A stretch of 35,191 bases of DNA from an uncultured bacterium (GTDB lineage Bacteria > Bacillota > Clostridia > Oscillospirales > Oscillospiraceae). Below are positions 1-7,472 of this stretch, piece by piece; the stretch's first letter is position 1; every line of letters begins with the position of its first letter. Below the pieces are notes generated by a model, which was not told the origin of the DNA, made no database searches, and saw only the letters and a list, made by a program, of their open reading frames with translations. Location: NCBI GenBank assembly GCA_948469375.1, contig CAOKLO010000034.1:1-35191 (forward strand), given 5' to 3'. A program made the translations under genes and the position numbers.

Positions 1-72
1 ATTTTCGCACTTATCATCGATTTGTGCAATATTTATTTTTCAAACAAGCCCTAATTCGCTCATTAAGTGAAA

Positions 73-966
73 TTAGAGAAAAATCTTCTTAAATGAAATA
101 TCTGGGGAGGGAGCCTTTAGATCATCAAAAAAAACTCGCACATTTTCCCATGCTTTTGCCCTTTGAATGTTGTTAATACACGTAACCATTTCATCAGGTT
201 TATCCAAATAGCCATATTGAATTATATACTGTGCCTCTGGGTCATCTGTAACAGCCCAAGGTGAAGCCAGCAAGGAACACGTAGTATCCCTGTTGATAAG
301 CTTGAGGGAATTGATGTTTACGTAGGGAAGTTTTTTGTAGTCAACTGAACTAATGTCAATTCCAGCCTTATTTGCTATCCCTTGAGCAACAAAGCCATGT
401 TGTGTTGGGCATAACTCGACTGTTCCTGTTACCATAGCACGAGTTCCAAAAAACTCTTTATCAAAAAAGTTAGGAATCAGTTTTAAAAGTTTTGTTGTTG
501 ATACAACACCTATAATTCCTTCTCCAATATAACCATAGCGGTAATATAGCCCTACTAATGTTTCACCATTTAAACTTCCGACTCTTAATGTTTCATCTGC
601 ACCGACATAAAACTCCATCGCCTGGTATTCTTGAGCTGTTACTTTTCCTTCAAAAGTATAAAGCTTCCGCCAGAGCTTTGCGTTGTCAAATGGATCGCAT
701 GGAAATAATTGAGTGTACGGTGATATTAAGCATTCCAGCCGAATTTTATCACCAATGTCTATACTGTGGTTATGGATTCCACGCTTCCACAAATCCATTG
801 GGCTCTCAAAGGTATTGTCGTTGAAAAAGCGACCTGTCACTTCTTTTATTGCATAAGCGCCTAAGGCACCGACGATAGTTTGTGCAGTTGCTTCCAAAAG
901 TGGTTTCCAAAGAAGTTCAGTTGGTTCAATCATAGCGTTTGCGCCTCCATCACATACGATAATCAT
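73..966 (-). CDS. Unrecognised 297-aa protein next to a tyrosine recombinase
   Basis: I do not recognise this protein. The N-terminus (about residues 18-45) is a moderately hydrophobic, alanine/glycine-rich stretch that could be one membrane-associated helix. The rest looks globular and mixed alpha/beta, with no catalytic motif I can name and no signal peptide or lipobox. The start at 966 is supported by an AGAGGA-type ribosome binding site about seven bases upstream; Met12 is the alternative. It lies on the same strand just downstream of the tyrosine recombinase, separated only by a 14-bp hairpin. Base composition is clearly more AT-rich than the genes from 3 kb onward, which suggests horizontal origin. 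By position it could be cargo of an integrated element, but that is inference. Confidence is good that it is a real gene, low for any function. Confidence 0.7.
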   Translation of the reverse strand: MIIVCDGGANAMIEPTELLWKPLLEATAQTIVGALGAYAIKEVTGRFFNDNTFESPMDLWKRGIHNHSIDIGDKIRLECLISPYTQLFPCDPFDNAKLWRKLYTFEGKVTAQEYQAMEFYVGADETLRVGSLNGETLVGLYYRYGYIGEGIIGVVSTTKLLKLIPNFFDKEFFGTRAMVTGTVELCPTQHGFVAQGIANKAGIDISSVDYKKLPYVNINSLKLINRDTTCSLLASPWAVTDDPEAQYIIQYGYLDKPDEMVTCINNIQRAKAWENVRVFFDDLKAPSPDISFKKIFL

Positions 967-985
967 GTATTATCCTCTGTATAAA

Positions 986-1018
986 CAAGCAGGCCATCGA
1001 TACCCGATGGCCTGCTTG
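986..1018 (-). terminator. 14-bp perfect hairpin after the recombinase gene
   Basis: Perfect inverted repeat with arms 986-999 and 1005-1018 and a 5-base loop, starting five bases past the recombinase stop codon. Read on the minus strand it is followed by a short TTTAT run, so it resembles an imperfect rho-independent terminator or attenuator between the recombinase and the 297-aa gene. A role as a recombination site cannot be excluded. Confidence 0.55.
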
Positions 1019-1022
1019 CTGT

Positions 1023-1931
1023 TCAAAGTGAAAATGTCATTTTCCCTCTTGGGTGTTTTTCCGCTAAAAGCGCGGTCTGCTGATAAGCTGTGACGTGGGT
1101 ATAGATTTGAGTGGTAGAAATCGAACTGTGTCCCAGTAAGGATTGAATGTAGCGAATATCCATACCGGCTTCCAACAACGATGTCGCAAAGGTATGGCGG
1201 AACATATGTGGTGTCACATGGTAGGTAGATCCTGTCCTTTCCAAATATTTTTGAACAATCCGCCGAACCGATTGGGTGGATATCCCACGACCCAGCCGAT
1301 TCACCAGAATTGTGCCACAGGCCTGAATCTCCTCAGCAAATTCGCTGCAATAAGCTTGCGCGACCTGAACCAGCTCCGATGTGGTAATTTGAATCATCCG
1401 TTCCTTTCGGCCTTTTCCGTTGACCAGCAGCCGGAGTTCAGATTCCCCAATCATAAAGTTTTCGGCAGAGAGACTGCAAAGCTCCGAAACGCGAAGGCCG
1501 GTGCTAAACAGCAGCTCCAACACCAAAATGTCCCGTAAAACCTCCCGCTTGTTCGGTACATAAGCATCATAAGCACATTGCAGAAGATCGTGGACGAGAT
1601 GCCCTGGGATCGTCCGCGGAAGCTGCTTTGGCGACTGGATGCGGATGTGGAGTTTGTGGAACGGACTTTCCTCCAATATTCCATTATATTCAAGTTCGTG
1701 ATAAAAGGCACGGACACTGGCCAATTTCCGCTTAACAGAGCGTGGCGAAAAGCATACGTTAAGGTGTTTGATATACCTGTTTAGCATATCTCGGTCTGCC
1801 CACTCCCCTTTTGTAAACTCCGAAAACTGGCGCAAATCGATTCGATAAGCTTTGAGCGTGTCTGCTGACAAATTTCTTTCATAATGGCACATCTCAAGAT
1901 ACTGTACAATTGATTGTGATAGCGTCTGCAT
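1023..1931 (-). CDS. Tyrosine recombinase, XerC/XerD type
   Basis: Site-specific DNA recombinase of the phage integrase family, expected to cut and rejoin DNA through a 3'-phosphotyrosine intermediate. At 302 aa it has the normal XerC/D length. Residues 1-90 form the SAM-like core-binding domain, and the catalytic domain follows. The expected active-site set is visible: Arg147 (GLRVSEL), Lys173 or Lys176 (GKGRKE), His242 and Arg245 (HMFRHTFA), His268 (LLGHSS) and the nucleophile Tyr277 (TQIYTH). The ATG at 1931 has a GGAGG seven bases upstream. It is probably not the housekeeping XerC: it sits beside decayed recombinase DNA and AT-rich genes, as in mobile or genomic-island recombinases. No attachment-site duplication was found in the window, so the target site is unknown. 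Confidence 0.93.
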   Translation of the reverse strand: MQTLSQSIVQYLEMCHYERNLSADTLKAYRIDLRQFSEFTKGEWADRDMLNRYIKHLNVCFSPRSVKRKLASVRAFYHELEYNGILEESPFHKLHIRIQSPKQLPRTIPGHLVHDLLQCAYDAYVPNKREVLRDILVLELLFSTGLRVSELCSLSAENFMIGESELRLLVNGKGRKERMIQITTSELVQVAQAYCSEFAEEIQACGTILVNRLGRGISTQSVRRIVQKYLERTGSTYHVTPHMFRHTFATSLLEAGMDIRYIQSLLGHSSISTTQIYTHVTAYQQTALLAEKHPRGKMTFSL

Positions 1932-2101
1932 AGCATGACCTCCATAAAAATAGAATTAACCAACTCATTATGGAGAGAATGCCGCAATTTGTCTATGGCC
2001 CATTACGATCCTGGTAGCCGTGAACACCCATATTACGCCGGAGATCTGCCGCCGCTGTTCGGAAGCAGGTTTGTGCTTCCCAATGACCAATCGTTTTTCG
2101 T

Positions 2102-2278
2102 TCATGTGGTGATTGCAAACACAGCCATCACCCATGATTGCCCAGATAATTTTACAACCCAGCCATCCGGCAATTCCAGTACGAAAATCGCCTGTGGCGT
2201 GATTCGGTGGTCAGCCAATTCTTGTTTTTGAATTGGTTTAAACAATTGGGAGCCACATCTAAACCTGTTGTTCCGCAA
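2102..2278 (-). pseudogene. Short protein-like frame, possible gene remnant
   Basis: A minus-strand open frame of about 58 codons with only a TTG as possible start and no convincing ribosome binding site. Its translation is protein-like, with a run ending LELPDGWVVKLSGQSW, suggesting a beta-rich small domain. An in-frame stop lies shortly upstream and no ATG is available. I do not recognise the family. It is most likely the tail of a decayed element gene; a small TTG-started gene is possible. Confidence 0.25.
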
Positions 2279-2318
2279 CGCTTTTCAGAAATAGTGATTT
2301 CGTAGTGACAAGCCATGT

Positions 2319-2363
2319 AAGGACGATTATTTTGATACAATGGGTATCGGGATAATCGTCCTT
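2319..2363. repeat. Two-part inverted repeat, terminator-like
   Basis: Arms 2319-2330 (AAGGACGATTAT) and 2352-2363 are perfect reverse complements. A second nested GATAC/GTATC pair lies inside, giving an extended stem. On the plus strand a GTTTTT run follows, so it could terminate plus-strand transcription. It lies in decayed DNA and may be a leftover element end. Confidence 0.5.
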
Positions 2364-2479
2364 GTTTTTGCCAAAAGCCACCGAAAGCAGCGGTATTTCT
2401 AATGTTTTGAGAAAAGCACCACCTCTGACCTGGTAGAAAGCCGGGCCGAAGGCGGTGTTTTTTGCTTTTGCGCATAGTT

Positions 2480-2696
2480 CAACAGCTTCCCCGGCAGCAG
2501 GCTGTTGACTGCACAAAGTTTGGCGTTCACCGTGGCTGGAGCGAGATTATGGGAGAACAGTTCAAGTTTCCAGGCCAGCACCGACTGCTTGCTCCACCTG
2601 TTCTCCACCCAGCCAGTGAACGAATTTTTCTGCGTCATGTAGGTATTTTTCCACTGTGGACGGACTGCGCTCCTCCTCCAAATAAATGGGCTTCAT
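2480..2696 (-). pseudogene. Truncated, frameshifted tyrosine recombinase N-terminus
   Basis: Reading the minus strand from an ATG at 2696 gives MKPIYLEEERSPSTVEKYL, a typical start of a tyrosine-recombinase SAM-like domain. About 40 codons later (near 2575) this frame meets a TGA. The similarity then continues in another frame with LELFSHNLAPATVNAKLCAV, the conserved second half of that domain. The catalytic domain is absent: after about 2480 the sequence no longer resembles a recombinase. So this is a broken gene with at least one frameshift and a 3' deletion. It differs from the intact recombinase at 1023-1931, and indicates that two recombinases once stood in tandem here. Confidence 0.75.
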
Positions 2697-2828
2697 ATTC
2701 CTAAAGCTGCTTGCCGGTTATGTACTGTCCGCTTATAATAAACGCCTCCCCTGTTATTTGCTTACGGCGCCGTCATTTTACCATAGGAGCAAGTTCTACT
2801 TCAATCGCCATCAGGTATATGGTATGCC

Positions 2829-2888
2829 GTTATGGTCAAGGCACTTGAAATAGGCTGTTTTTTACCGATGAAGCGGGCTGACCATAAC
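2829..2888. repeat. 10-bp inverted repeat just past the HNH gene
   Basis: GTTATGGTCA at 2829-2838 and its exact reverse complement at 2879-2888 flank about 40 bases. It lies immediately 3' of the HNH nuclease gene (which reads leftward and ends at 2896). The long loop makes it a poor classical terminator. It could be a large weak hairpin in the mRNA 3' region or the boundary of an inserted cassette. Confidence 0.4.
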
Positions 2889-2895
2889 CGCCCCT

Positions 2896-3669
2896 TTACA
2901 AGTTGTCATAGAACGCGTCAAACATCGTCTCGCACAGCCACTTCATATATGCCGACTCCACAAACTTATCCGGAAAACCTGACAACGCCTGCAAATCCTC
3001 ACATTTTTCCCTTAACTTTTTGCGGGTCTCCTCCTTTGGAAGGCCCCAGCCTGCACAGAGTGTTCTGATTTGTTCAAATATCCCCGCGATGTCGGAGGAC
3101 CAGCGTTTCTCCAATTTATACTGGAGGTCAAAATTCTCAATTCGTTCCTGCTCATCTGCGATTCCGTCCGCAGCCAGAAGCTTTACCCAGTCGGTATTTG
3201 CCTCGCGGCGGAACGCGACCTCCGCGCGCTCCTTCACTGTATCACGATAAGGACGGAAGACCCTGTCCAACGGTTTCTTCCCGCCCTGCAAAGCGTCACA
3301 AACGCCTTTATAGGTTTCGTTGCAATCCCTGCAAATAAAGATCAAATTGGAGGGATGCAGGATCAGCGGGGGATACACGGCTTTGGGAAAGTAGTGCTCC
3401 AGGTCATTCTCCTTAATTGCATTGGATTTTCGGTGCAGGCAAATCGGACACACATGCGTTAACCCGCCGTTGGCCTGGTAGTAGGCGCTGGAAAACTGGT
3501 CCCGGGTCGCTTCACAGCTGTGGCCGTTTATGCTTGGGCCTTCTTTTCTGTGAAACACGACTTCATAAAAATAGTTGAAAAGCTCCTTCACAATGAGCTG
3601 TTCCTCCGCTGGAAGAGTAGGAACAGAAAAGAAAAAGCGGCTGGGGGTTGTCGTACGGTCGAAGCCCAT
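2896..3669 (-). CDS. HNH endonuclease, third gene of a methylase/specificity cassette
   Basis: Predicted metal-dependent HNH nuclease of 257 aa. The beta-beta-alpha-metal core is clear: CPIC at 74-77, the general-base segment DLEHYFPK at 89-96, HPSNL at 105-109, and CRDCN at 113-117, so two CxxC pairs would hold a structural zinc while His92 and the Asn residues form the nuclease site. The helical C-terminus (about 130-257) has no family I recognise. It is the last gene of a minus-strand operon behind HsdM-like and HsdS-like genes and takes the place where an HsdR would be expected. Start choice is uncertain: ATG 3669 has a poor ribosome binding site, and the same frame stays open and protein-like about 35 codons further upstream, overlapping the end of the specificity gene, but without ATG, GTG or TTG. 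Confidence 0.85.
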   Translation of the reverse strand: MGFDRTTTPSRFFFSVPTLPAEEQLIVKELFNYFYEVVFHRKEGPSINGHSCEATRDQFSSAYYQANGGLTHVCPICLHRKSNAIKENDLEHYFPKAVYPPLILHPSNLIFICRDCNETYKGVCDALQGGKKPLDRVFRPYRDTVKERAEVAFRREANTDWVKLLAADGIADEQERIENFDLQYKLEKRWSSDIAGIFEQIRTLCAGWGLPKEETRKKLREKCEDLQALSGFPDKFVESAYMKWLCETMFDAFYDNL

Positions 3670-3731
3670 GTCATGGGCCGCCGCCTGTGCGATTGCCTGA
3701 CGGCGGGCAGGGGGGAGCTGAAACAGCTCCG

Positions 3732-5315
3732 CTACAGTTCTGTACTCTGACCCGCTCCAGCTGCATAGGCGCTCCCCTCAAAAATATCTCCCGTTGGTTT
3801 ATAGGTGTCGATCAGGACAGGCCGGCCGTTGTGGTCGGTGACGTACTGCTGCTCGGCGCTGGACGGCTGCTCATCGCTTGGACGCAGCGGAATTTTTTGA
3901 GGGCTCTCCTGCTCCACAAGTCCAAACTGCTCCAGCAGGGCAAACGCGGACAGCGCGTCCTGGATTCCGTCCGCCCGCTCCCGTCTTCCAGAGCCTCTGC
4001 GCAGCTGCTTTAACAGCGTATGGACAGGCTGTCCGTCCTCCGATTTCAGCAGCAGATGGTACAGCTCCTGCTGAAATTGGGACATCTCCTGCAAAAAAAG
4101 GCTCATTGGCACGGAGAGTCTGGCAAGATTATGCTCCAAGCGCCCGGCGGTTCGGTCTCCCGGCACGCCCCCCGCTGCTGGGCCGCTGAAAAAAACCAGA
4201 TCCAGTACAGACTCAAACAGCGCTTGCGCCCGCTCGACAAACTGAACCGCCCTATCCTCCAGCTCCAAATACAGCAAAAGCCTGCGCTCAAAAGCTCTTT
4301 GATCTTCCGGGAGCGGGACCCGGTACTGCTGCAGCATCTGTTTTTGCAGCTTTCCTCCGATATACAGCCTGTCGCCCCCCGGGCCCAACAGCCAGGCCAG
4401 CAGCCAAGCGGGAGAGCAGGAGGGGTGCAGCCGAAGCCGGGTCAGATTTCCGCCTATCAGCGCCTCCTCCGGAAGCTCGCCCACCAGAATGCCCCGGGCG
4501 CTGCCGCTGGAGGCCGAGTTGCGCAGCAGGATATCCATCGGACGAAGACGGTAGCGGCTGAGCTGCTTCTCTGAAACCAGGACCCGCCGGCAGTCCGCCA
4601 GGTCTGTCAGCCGTCCGCCGTCCCGGCTCAGTTTATTGACCAGGGGAACCCCGTTTCCGGTCGGCGAGGCTTTTGCCCGCAGGCCGGTCAGCGGCGCCTC
4701 CGCCAGCAGCTCCCCCACAGGCTTGTAAACCTTTGTCCGTCTTATTTCATGCATCGTCAGGGCCAGCAGGTACTTTTTCAAAAGCGCCTGCAGTTCCTCA
4801 GCCTTTTCGTGCAGCATCTCCGGCATACGCATCTGCGCAATCATCCGCTCCTGGGCGGGGACCGGCGGAAAGCAGATGGGAACGGATTTCAGTTTTCCCT
4901 TGGACACGTTGGGGATCGTTGTGCCGTTGGCCAGCTGGAGCAGCAGCGGCCTCCGGCTGCGCAGAAAGTAACAGCCGTACAGCGGAAGAATGGTATCTCT
5001 CCGAAAGGACAGGGCCTGGACGGCCTGATTGCAGAATACCGGCCGGCCGGCAACCGCAACCCTGCCGATTGTCCCGGCCGTGGTCACCAGTACGGCATTG
5101 GCGGGGACAAGCTGCATCCGTCTGCCACCAGCCTCACTGATCTGCTCCGCTGTTTCGTACAGCGTGCCGTTCTTTACGTCCTCCGCCCTGACCCAGGGCG
5201 TGCCGCCCTCCCGGATAAAGCATTTTGTGTCGGTGCGCGGCGGCGTGCTGCCGACAATCCACTCCTCGACGATGTCTCCCAACGTCGACTGGGTCCAGAC
5301 GATATCACCAGCCAT
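3732..5315 (-). CDS. Type I restriction specificity (HsdS-like) subunit with long C-terminal extension
   Basis: DNA target-recognition subunit of a type I-like modification system, expected to bind the HsdM-type protein encoded just upstream. The 527-aa protein has two Methylase_S-type target recognition domains. The first (about 1-165) shows the familiar pattern of GSTPPR, GTPWVRAEDV, VLVTTAGTIGRVAV and the CNQAVQAL segment, and ends in the helical PPVPAQERM linker. The second (about 195-360) is more divergent but keeps DILLRNSASSGSARGILVG and GGKLQKQMLQQY. Residues from about 400 to 527 are an unusual, mostly helical extension not found in ordinary HsdS (about 400-450 aa), which might contact the HNH partner. 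The start ATG at 5315 overlaps the methylase stop by 11 bases, implying translational coupling. Confidence 0.85.
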   Translation of the reverse strand: MAGDIVWTQSTLGDIVEEWIVGSTPPRTDTKCFIREGGTPWVRAEDVKNGTLYETAEQISEAGGRRMQLVPANAVLVTTAGTIGRVAVAGRPVFCNQAVQALSFRRDTILPLYGCYFLRSRRPLLLQLANGTTIPNVSKGKLKSVPICFPPVPAQERMIAQMRMPEMLHEKAEELQALLKKYLLALTMHEIRRTKVYKPVGELLAEAPLTGLRAKASPTGNGVPLVNKLSRDGGRLTDLADCRRVLVSEKQLSRYRLRPMDILLRNSASSGSARGILVGELPEEALIGGNLTRLRLHPSCSPAWLLAWLLGPGGDRLYIGGKLQKQMLQQYRVPLPEDQRAFERRLLLYLELEDRAVQFVERAQALFESVLDLVFFSGPAAGGVPGDRTAGRLEHNLARLSVPMSLFLQEMSQFQQELYHLLLKSEDGQPVHTLLKQLRRGSGRRERADGIQDALSAFALLEQFGLVEQESPQKIPLRPSDEQPSSAEQQYVTDHNGRPVLIDTYKPTGDIFEGSAYAAGAGQSTEL

Positions 5316-6765
5316 ACTGCTCCTCCGCCAGCTGCTCCGTCAGCTCCAGGATCTCCTGTCCCAACTTCCGCAGCTCCTCTAAAATCTCCTCCGGGGCTTG
5401 GACCGGCCCGTCCAAAAGCTGGACCGGCTGATACTGCTCGGGCAGCAGGCTGTAATCACTGCGGCGGATGTCCTCCAGACTGCCAAACCAGAAATGAGGG
5501 TGGCTCCACTGTATCGGCACATCCATACCGTGTACGTTCTGTGTACGGGCCTCTTCCCGCCATTCCCGCCAGAGTGCTTCCTGGTCCTGCTCGTTCCAGA
5601 TATTCCTCAGCTCGTCAAAGTCGTTTTGGGGCACGGGCTGACGCCGAGTGTCGTTGCTTTTGCCGTCCAGCTCCACCCCAAAGAAGAACATTCTCTCCTT
5701 TTCGGTCGCAGTTTGGTCATGGGCTGGTCTCTGAACCAAGAGTACGGAGGCGTTTATCGTCGCCTGGGGATAGAAGGTGTAGGAGGGCAATTTTACAATA
5801 CCCATACATTGAAATTCCTCCACAATCCAGCGCCGCACCCGAATGGCGTCGGAGCTGGTGTGGGTCAGGAAGCTGTCCGGAACGATGAGGGCGCACCTGC
5901 CGCCCGGAGCGAGGCCCAGCAGCGTACGTTGAATAAAGGCCCGGTGGGTGTCCTTGGTGGACACCGGCAGAGTGTCGTTATCGCCCAGCATCTCCCGGTC
6001 GCGAAGAGGCTGGGTGCGAAAGGGAGGATTTGTCAGAATAAGGTCAAACCGGCCTCTCTCGATTTGGGTGGGTGAGCCGCCGTCCGCCAATTCTACGGTA
6101 TAGCCGAAGTCGTTATAGAGGTAAGACAACAGCAGAACACAATTGCGCAGATGCTCATCCCGCTCAAAGCCTCGAATGCGCGTCAGGGAAAGCATACGCT
6201 TCTTTTTGAGGTGCTCTTGCGCGGCGATCAAAAAGGCTCCGCTGCCAAAGGCAGGGTCAAGAATTTCCGACAAGAGCAAATCCCCTTCCTGGGGATAGAT
6301 CAGCCGGACGATTTCTCTGGCTGTTGCAAAGGGGGTATTGACGACCTCACTGTGTCTGGACTGCAATATGGTTTCAAGAAAGTCAAACAGGAGCGGGACC
6401 AATTGTTCATCCTGGTCATTGTCCGAAACAAGCCCCAGCACTCCATCGGTTGTTTCAAGCAGGCGGCGGAGCAGCTCGGGCCGGTCTAAAAATGTCGACG
6501 AGTCCAGCTTCACCTGACGGCTTAACGGCATAAAGTAAAAATGCTCCATCAGCGATGTGTATCTCTCAACGGGATTCCAATCGGCTTTGTTATATATGGT
6601 CGTCCCCGTTTCCTCCCGCCGCTGGGCCAGCACGCAGCAGAGATGCTCAAACAATATAATGGGGTTTATGCCGGAATCCATTCTAAAATAATCGAAGAGA
6701 TCCGACAAAAGCGCCTGGGCCATCAGGCTGACCATCTCTGCATCCTCAGTCCGCCGCTCCTCCAT
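5305..6765 (-). CDS. N6-adenine DNA methylase, HsdM-like
   Basis: S-adenosylmethionine-dependent adenine methyltransferase, the modification subunit of the cassette. The N-terminal helical domain (1-140) precedes an HsdM-type segment TPFATAREIVRL (144-155). The SAM-binding motif I DPAFGSGAF follows at 170-178 and the catalytic motif IV NPPF at 246-249, with PGGRCALIVP and the TFYPQATINASVLL region behind. At 486 aa it is in the usual HsdM range. Motif I has Phe where HsdM commonly has Cys (DPACGSG), a tolerated change. It is the first gene of the leftward operon, with a good promoter at 6796-6824 and a GGGGGCGG-type ribosome binding site. The C-terminal helical region (about 440-486) would dock the specificity subunit. 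No restriction motor gene occurs in the window. Confidence 0.92.
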   Translation of the reverse strand: MEERRTEDAEMVSLMAQALLSDLFDYFRMDSGINPIILFEHLCCVLAQRREETGTTIYNKADWNPVERYTSLMEHFYFMPLSRQVKLDSSTFLDRPELLRRLLETTDGVLGLVSDNDQDEQLVPLLFDFLETILQSRHSEVVNTPFATAREIVRLIYPQEGDLLLSEILDPAFGSGAFLIAAQEHLKKKRMLSLTRIRGFERDEHLRNCVLLLSYLYNDFGYTVELADGGSPTQIERGRFDLILTNPPFRTQPLRDREMLGDNDTLPVSTKDTHRAFIQRTLLGLAPGGRCALIVPDSFLTHTSSDAIRVRRWIVEEFQCMGIVKLPSYTFYPQATINASVLLVQRPAHDQTATEKERMFFFGVELDGKSNDTRRQPVPQNDFDELRNIWNEQDQEALWREWREEARTQNVHGMDVPIQWSHPHFWFGSLEDIRRSDYSLLPEQYQPVQLLDGPVQAPEEILEELRKLGQEILELTEQLAEEQYGW

Positions 6766-6795
6766 ATTACCGCCCCCATTTTATATAGTAGTCAT

Positions 6796-6824
6796 ATTAT
6801 AGCAAATTATGCAGAAAACAGCAA
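6796..6824 (-). promoter_or_regulatory. Sigma-A promoter of the methylase/specificity/HNH operon
   Basis: On the minus strand, -35 TTGCTG (6819-6824) and -10 TATAAT (6796-6801) are separated by exactly 17 bases, and the methylase start is about 30 bases downstream. This is the only strong promoter seen for the three-gene cassette. Confidence 0.75.
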
Positions 6825-6938
6825 GCCGCCGGACCCGTTAAAAGCAACGCTCCGGCAACATGCCGGAAAAAATTTTCAAGCAAACTCATCCTTTTCACAT
6901 CTCCGACACGTTATACTAAGTAGACGGGTGGTGAGGCA

Positions 6939-7472
6939 ATGGAGTACAGCGACTATGATTTAATCAAAGGCATCAAAGACGGCGACGGGGACGCGCTGGA
7001 GCTTTTGGTCCGGCGATGGTATCCCCGAATCTTTGGCTACGTTCAAAAAACCCTTGGCAACGAGCAGGACGCCTACGACATCACCCAGGAGGTCTTTCTG
7101 TCGGTCGTTCAAAATATCAGGGCCATCTATCCGTGGAGCCGGTTCAAAAGCTGGATTTTTACCATTGCCCACAACAAATGTCTGGACTTTCTCAGGCTTC
7201 AGCGGCCCATTGAGACAAAGGACATTCAAGACATGGAGATACCCGACCCATCCCCATTGCCGGATGATCTGATTGAAAGCTCCCTGACCGTGGAACAGGC
7301 GTTGAATCTGCTGTCCACGCCCCAGCGGGAGACTGTTGTGCTGCACTATATGTATCAATTCACCGCCAAAGAAATCGCCCGTATGACCCATACCCCGCTG
7401 CCCACCGTGAAATCCAGGATCACGTCCGCCAAACGGCTCTTATCAAAATTCTTTCGGGAGGGCTTCTCATGA
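6939..7472 (+). CDS. ECF-type RNA polymerase sigma factor
   Basis: Small sigma-70 family factor of 177 aa with only regions 2 and 4, typical of the extracytoplasmic function class. Region 2 covers about residues 20-90 (LVRRWYPRIFGYV, DITQEVFLSV, SWIFTIAHNKCLDFLR). Region 4 covers about 115-172 (TPQRETVVLHYMYQFTAKEI and the helix TVKSRITSAKRLL). The start ATG follows a GTGGTGAGG ribosome binding site. The next gene overlaps by four bases (ATGA), so this is the first gene of a seven-gene operon of ABC transporter parts, and it presumably directs their transcription. No anti-sigma gene with a zinc-finger (HxxxCxxC) motif is present, so how it is held inactive is unclear. A weak -10 TATACT lies at 6912-6917 with no good -35. 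Confidence 0.93.
   Translation: MEYSDYDLIKGIKDGDGDALELLVRRWYPRIFGYVQKTLGNEQDAYDITQEVFLSVVQNIRAIYPWSRFKSWIFTIAHNKCLDFLRLQRPIETKDIQDMEIPDPSPLPDDLIESSLTVEQALNLLSTPQRETVVLHYMYQFTAKEIARMTHTPLPTVKSRITSAKRLLSKFFREGFS

Larger units (their letters stand above)
1932..2895. other. Decayed intergenic DNA, about 960 bases without an intact gene
   Basis: This stretch lies between the intact recombinase and the HNH nuclease gene. It holds a frameshifted recombinase N-terminus (2480-2696), a short protein-like frame (2102-2278), and two inverted repeats (2319-2363 and 2829-2888). No other gene, RNA or transposase is recognisable. The mixture of broken frames and repeats suggests a scar of successive element insertions and deletions. 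Confidence 0.6.

Noticed and set aside
986-1018. A dif/XRS chromosome-dimer site next to the recombinase
   Set aside because: dif sites are about 28 bases with 11-base imperfect arms and a 6-base centre; this is a 14-base perfect palindrome with a 5-base centre and lacks the usual dif arm sequence.
4749-5888. Long plus-strand open frame opposite the methylase and specificity genes
   Set aside because: It is antisense to two genes with clear motifs, is arginine/proline-rich low-complexity in places, and has no family resemblance; typical shadow frame in GC-rich DNA.
6852-6866. CCGGCA-ACA-TGCCGG repeat upstream of the sigma factor as a terminator or operator
   Set aside because: Arms are only six bases; it could be a weak hairpin, but nothing else supports a role.
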